Source of the DNA: Trichobilharzia regenti
Taxonomy: Eukaryota > Platyhelminthes > Trematoda > Strigeidida > Schistosomatidae
Direction: 5' to 3'
DNA length: 64,000 nucleotides
Assembly (NCBI GenBank): GCA_944472135.2
Contig: OX235262.1
Location: forward strand, 65,038,887 to 65,102,886
Positions 27,301 through 33,300 of the stretch are shown in pieces. Position numbers and translations under genes: made by a program. How positions within the stretch are numbered: position 1 is the first letter of the stretch; each line of letters starts with the position of its first letter. The notes below the pieces were generated by a model that worked only from the letters and a program-made list of their open reading frames with translations, was not told the origin of the DNA and did no database searches.

Positions 27301-30300
27301 AGTCCCCCTAGGTGAAGACACTGAGAAAATGCAGAGTCTTTTGAATACCTCGAGCTGCAATCTACGAATGTTTGGCATGCGACTCGCTCCCGCCAAATGC
27401 AAGATGATGTTACAGGACTGGACTACACTGACTCCTAGTTCAGAAATAGGGAGTGAAGTGGCAGAGCACGTTGAATGCTACCCTTATCTGGGAAGTACTA
27501 CCAGCCTCAACGAGTTGATCTCTGACGAAATCTCAGCACGGATACAGAGGGCTAGTTTCGCATATGGCAGTTTATGCCGACTCTGGCGTAGACGTGATAT
27601 CCGGCTATCGACCAAAGGGCGTGTGTATTGCTCAGTAGTTCGTTCCGTCCTCCTTTATGGATGTGAGGCCTGGCCATTGAGAGTGAAAGACATGAAAAGA
27701 TTAGCTGTCTTTGATCATAGGTGCATGCGTTCTATCTCACGTGTGAAATGGTATAATAAGGTAAGCAATATCGAGGTTAGGCGTCGAGTGCTAGGTAAGG
27801 AGGGGAAATCAATCGACGAAGTTGTGAAGTTACAAAGACTGAGATGGTTAGGACATGTGTTACGCATGCATGCCTAGTCATTGCCTTCGTCGACTGACGG
27901 GCAATGTTAGCTGACATAGGGTTAGGCTGGAAAAGAGCTAGCGGTGGTCAAACCAAAACATGGCACCTGTCAATGGAATCCACAACAGTTCGTTTAAGCC
28001 AGCCATGTAGCAATGTGTAGACTTCCTGACTGATTGGGGTCCTCGGGACGGTAAAAAACAATGGTGGCTGGAGATAACTGGTGATATGACTCAAATTCGT
28101 TCTCAGTGGCTGGCGCAGATGCATCCACTCCTTGTGACTTATGATTGCCAATGAAACTATATTGTTCTTCGATCTTACTATTCCTTTTGTCACATATCTC
28201 TGTCTGCTGTCTCTGTTTTACATTTCTTTTACTTCCTTCTTTTACTTTGTGGGCTACATGGACTGCTGCACATCGGTGCGAAGTTCTATGTCGAAAACAG
28301 ACATACAGACATGTTAAAGCCAAACCCTAATCAATCGATTTTGCATAATGCAATGATTCATGGTTTGTTCCAATTACAATCGTCACTATATTACATCAAA
28401 GTCAGTCTACGAAACTGTGCTTATATATATTATACATTCTCAGCAACAAAAGATGTTGCAGTCAATTTTACTGTTTTCAAATAGTTACTTTTTATCACAA
28501 CAGCTATAAGTATTTCAAATTAGCACACTATCCATCACAGTAAGCCAAATCATTACCAGTAGGCTTCCTTTGAATACTACTTTGGACAATCTTGGAAAGC
28601 CTTTATCAGCTTCTGGACAAAAGATTGCCATTTCAATAAAGATCTCGCTTCTTAGAGTTAGGGTTATGACAAAGATTGCGTAATCACATTCGAGATACAA
28701 AGATATTTATAGCTACAGAGAGCTACTAACATACAGTTCAAACCACATATGACTTCCTCAGATAAAATTATTTCTGTTGACAATATCTCAGATGTAATAA
28801 TTAACCTGTGTTGAGAATAGTTTGTAAATATTGCCTTCTAAAATCAAAACTTCCAATATGCACACTTTTTCGCCTTCCCCACACACTTGAATTTCTTTCC
28901 CTTTATTGTAAAATGAAGGGTTTTATCATCAAATCGTTCGTCCTAGTGAGAATTCAACTACTCATAAAATAACGGAGCCATACTTCGTTCGATTTTGGAC
29001 TTATCAGTGAATGTACATGCACTCCCGATGAGTGATGGTGTTCCCAACCAGACCCAACCCTGCACTCATTGTTCCATACGCCGAATCATTATCCACTGGA
29101 CAACAGGTATCAGTTATTATCCCTTTTTAATTCAATTTTGAATCTCTCCTTGACTGACTGAACCGAGATGTTCAACTGCTGTTGACTTCATGTTACTTCT
29201 TAAATATCATCACAGCGTCCGCACTAGGATCCGACAATTCAGCAGAGACTGAGCATTTCATTCCAACGTAATGAATCAACAAAAACTTAAATTAACCTGA
29301 AAAGAAATGGAACAGTGAGTTTTATAGGATACTGTTCGAGCGAGGTGAAGACAAATAGCATGTTATACTCCGGGGAAATTATTGGATAATCTTAATATAT
29401 ATTTAGTAATACACTACTTACACTGAGTGCAAACGGATTTTCACTAGTACTGACAGGACCTCGATTATTGATATTAGCTGTATTTTTTATCTTGGGACTA
29501 GGAGTAGTCAACAGTGTTGTTAGACTTGAGACAGATGCTGTATGATCTCTAAAAGAAATATGCAAAGGAAATGAATGTTAGCAGGCAAAGTGTATCGGTG
29601 CAATCAAAATTGGAGCACTCGCCAAACCAGTAATAAGACTGGTAAAGAGGAAAGGTTGGGCAACCCCACCCTGTAAAAATAAGCACCACTGTTAACGAAA
29701 CTTCAAGAATCTAGGTTGGAGCCCTATTTTCCTTGGGGAACGTAAAAGAATAAAAACATATATGTATATTTGTAATCAGAAAACCAACATAAATCGAATG
29801 ATAACCGCTTTTAATTGTTAGGATGATTACTGTTGTTACAGAAAAAGGAAAATTGAGAAAGATGAAAATTGGAAAGAAGTCGAATTATATATTAATAATG
29901 GTACGCGACCCACTGCTATGCAAAGGTAGATGTTATGTTCAGTTATAGATCACAAAGACGGTATTAATAAAAAAAGTGAGATACCATCTTCGAAAATTGA
30001 ATAACGCAAAAAGCAAGGCCTTAAACAAAGCAGTCAGAATAGGACAGATAAGAAAGTTAAATAGGTGACAAGTATAAATTATTACGTCTTTTTTTTCTTA
30101 TTCATAAATTGTAAGACAAAATATACTTAAAAGTATCATTTCATTCACAAGGAAGGGCAGACATTCGAAGGAATTACTGTTCATCATGTTTCCAATGATA
30201 ATGGACCGCAGCTAAGGAAAACTCCTTGTCATTTCCACATGTTTACGAATTTACGCCTTACAAATGACGTTATTATTAAAACTCATTCCATGTGTTCTGA

Positions 30301-33300
30301 ATGAAACTGAAAACTTTAGCGGCACATCGCTATATCACTCGTTTTCCTGCTATCACTTTGAGCTGGCTCCCTGGACGCCCACAAGCTTTCATTTCTACTT
30401 TCATTTGATCTTCTCCATGTTCACTCCCAGTCCCCTCATCCATTCAAGTTTCAATCTAGGATTTGGTGTGTTATGTCCCTCAACAGTCTCTTCGGCATAC
30501 ATCTAATCCATCACCATTTACTTTTGCATATTTGTTGGGCAACAGTATATTCTTGGCTGATTCGCTGTCTGCTAAAGCCCTCTGTTGCTTATCTTATCTT
30601 TAGTATCGAGTGGAGGCAGGTGTTGATGGAAGTCTGAAGTCTATTAGAAGGGCATTCGGTGAATCATTTGTTTTTAAACTAATTTCAATGGTTTTAGTGA
30701 AAAGACGTTAAATTCCTAAACAGATTAAATTAATCAGCTTAGGAAGACAAGCAATGGGATGAAAAAATTAAAAAAAAAATAAAAAGATGATGCCTACTTA
30801 ATATTATTATTATTATTTTATTCCTTTACGTTCCCAGAGGAAAATAGGGTTCCAACCTAGAGCCTTGAAGTTTCGATATCGGTGGTGTTTCTTTTTACGG
30901 GGTGCGGTTGCTAGCCTCACGCCCAACCTTTCCTCTTTACCGGTCTTATCAGCAGCTTAGTGAGGTTAAGGAGTGCGTCGGTTGGGGATCGAACACCAAA
31001 CCACCTGCGCGGTTGGCAAGTATTCTGCCAAACATGCAACCGATACCGCTACTTAATAATTCGAAGTTATGAATAACAAGATTTCTTCTATCCAATAAAA
31101 CTAATGGAACTGGATTATTACACAGACACCACAAGTTTTAACAACTAATCCACACGAATCACTCAATCATTCACAATACCAATAATGAAATATTCTAAAC
31201 ACACAGAAGAAAGTATTTACAAAGCAGAATAAATTCCAACAGTGCTTACAGTTTTCATCTACATGGTGATTGAAATGAACTATACTATGATTATTTAATT
31301 CAATTTAGATTTCCCCGTCGATTGATTGGACCGGAGTACTCCGTCTAAGATTGACATGTTGACTCCTTGTGCAAATGTTTCGACAATGCCTGGTCATGGT
31401 CCGGTTCCAGCCTCAGTGGGGACACAATCACTCACTGGGGAATGCAGATACATCCAGATAACGATTCCCAAATAGGACAAAATGCGCATCCTGGATTCCA
31501 CTGCTAGTCACCATCCACCAATCAATCTATGATTACTTTAAAGTTAGTAGAACGATCCTATTTCTATACTGATGAACAATAGTTTTTCGATATGCACCCA
31601 ACCCAATTATTATATCATATGAGACCTTGTGAATTACTATATTATCTTTTATTTTAAGGGTGAAACACTCTCCATCACTAAGTAACACCACAGCACTTAA
31701 AAGAGGTCACATCGAATCTTCCTTACTACACTTAGGATTTAATCCAAGAACACTATTCACTCCAAAACAAACTGTCAGCACTCGATAAATGGGTAAGTGG
31801 GTTAAAATGTAATTTAGTGACTGGGCTGAAAAACCATTTTGTAAAGTGCCTGTGAGAAAAAGTCAATTTAAGTAAACATTTTAAGGTGACGACTAGTTTA
31901 TTAAAACTTAAATTTCATTTCTGTATTAGTGATTTTATAGATCTCAATGCTTGAAGTTATTGAATAACAGATTAAATCAACATTCTCTGAAAACAGAGAA
32001 CAAGGAGTATAATACCCATCTGATACTTTCTGGTTCTTTAACTGATACAATTTCATAATGTCAGCTACCTTCAGATAAAAAGCATGTTATCCGTTGAGTT
32101 AGTAATTTTTATTACTGTTTGTTATGTTTTGCCTTGCTAAAATTACTCCCTGGATAAGAGGAAAGTCAGGCGATTTCTTGATGAACAATTTTTTAAGAAC
32201 AAACAATTCAGCGAAGAGTCGCGTTTCAACGAATTCATTCACTTAACTGTACAATCGTAATTATATATGATTAATTTTGTATGCGAGTTTACATTAGGTT
32301 TCCCAGACAAAATAAAAATTAGTTAGGGTTATTGTTTACGACACCAAAATGTTTCAAAAATGTGATGAAGTGAAGATTAGTAAGTCTTAACTAGGGTTAC
32401 GCAATATGAAAAACGTCCAGAAAAATAGGGTGTTAATGAAACAGCATGGAGACAAATGTCCATAATGAATTATGTAGTAGGCAGGAAGAGTGAATAAATG
32501 GTTAGTTAAGAAAAATGATGTTACTAAAATGCAATACAAAATTTTAAAAAATAGTAATAATAACAAAAAGTTGAACTCAGAATTATATATCTAAAGTAGA
32601 AGGAGGGGTTGGAGAAGCTCCTTCTGTTTACATACATCAGGATTTTCCATCCGAATCGCCAAGGTCGTGGCAACGCAACGTATACGGAAGAGTAACATTT
32701 TCGGGAAACTTCTCTTCAACTGATGGATGGTCACTAGCAGTGGAATCCAGGATGCACATTCGTCCTATTTGGGACTCGTCATCCGACATGTCAACCTGAG
32801 ACCTAGCACTTCGGTCCAATCAACCGACGGGAAAATCTAAAATTCAATTAAACTTCTCTTCACTTTGTAGACGACTTTGAATAAATTCTCCTTACGTATT
32901 GAGTGACTAGTGTTGTACAGTTAAGTGAATGAATTCACTAAAAAGAGACTCTTTGCTGAATTGTTTGTTCTTAAACTCACGTCTGGATAGGTATTTTTCA
33001 TGAAAACTCCTTTTTTCATACCTTTGAGTTTCAAGTGAAATATAAGACTTAAAGCTTTGTCTGGGAAGTTTCAGAAGCAGTTTTGTTGCTTTTACGGTGT
33101 GTAGTTGCTAACCTCCTCTTTAATGAGCTTACCTAACAGCTGAGAGGAGTGCATCAACCGGGAATCGAACCCAGTCCATATGAGTGGCTGGTAAGCATTC
33201 TACGAGTGAACCACCAAAGTATTTGGTAGACATTATTCACTAACAATTAAAAACAATCATTCTAGTTCACAATGTTAAAAATAGAATTTAATAATAATAT

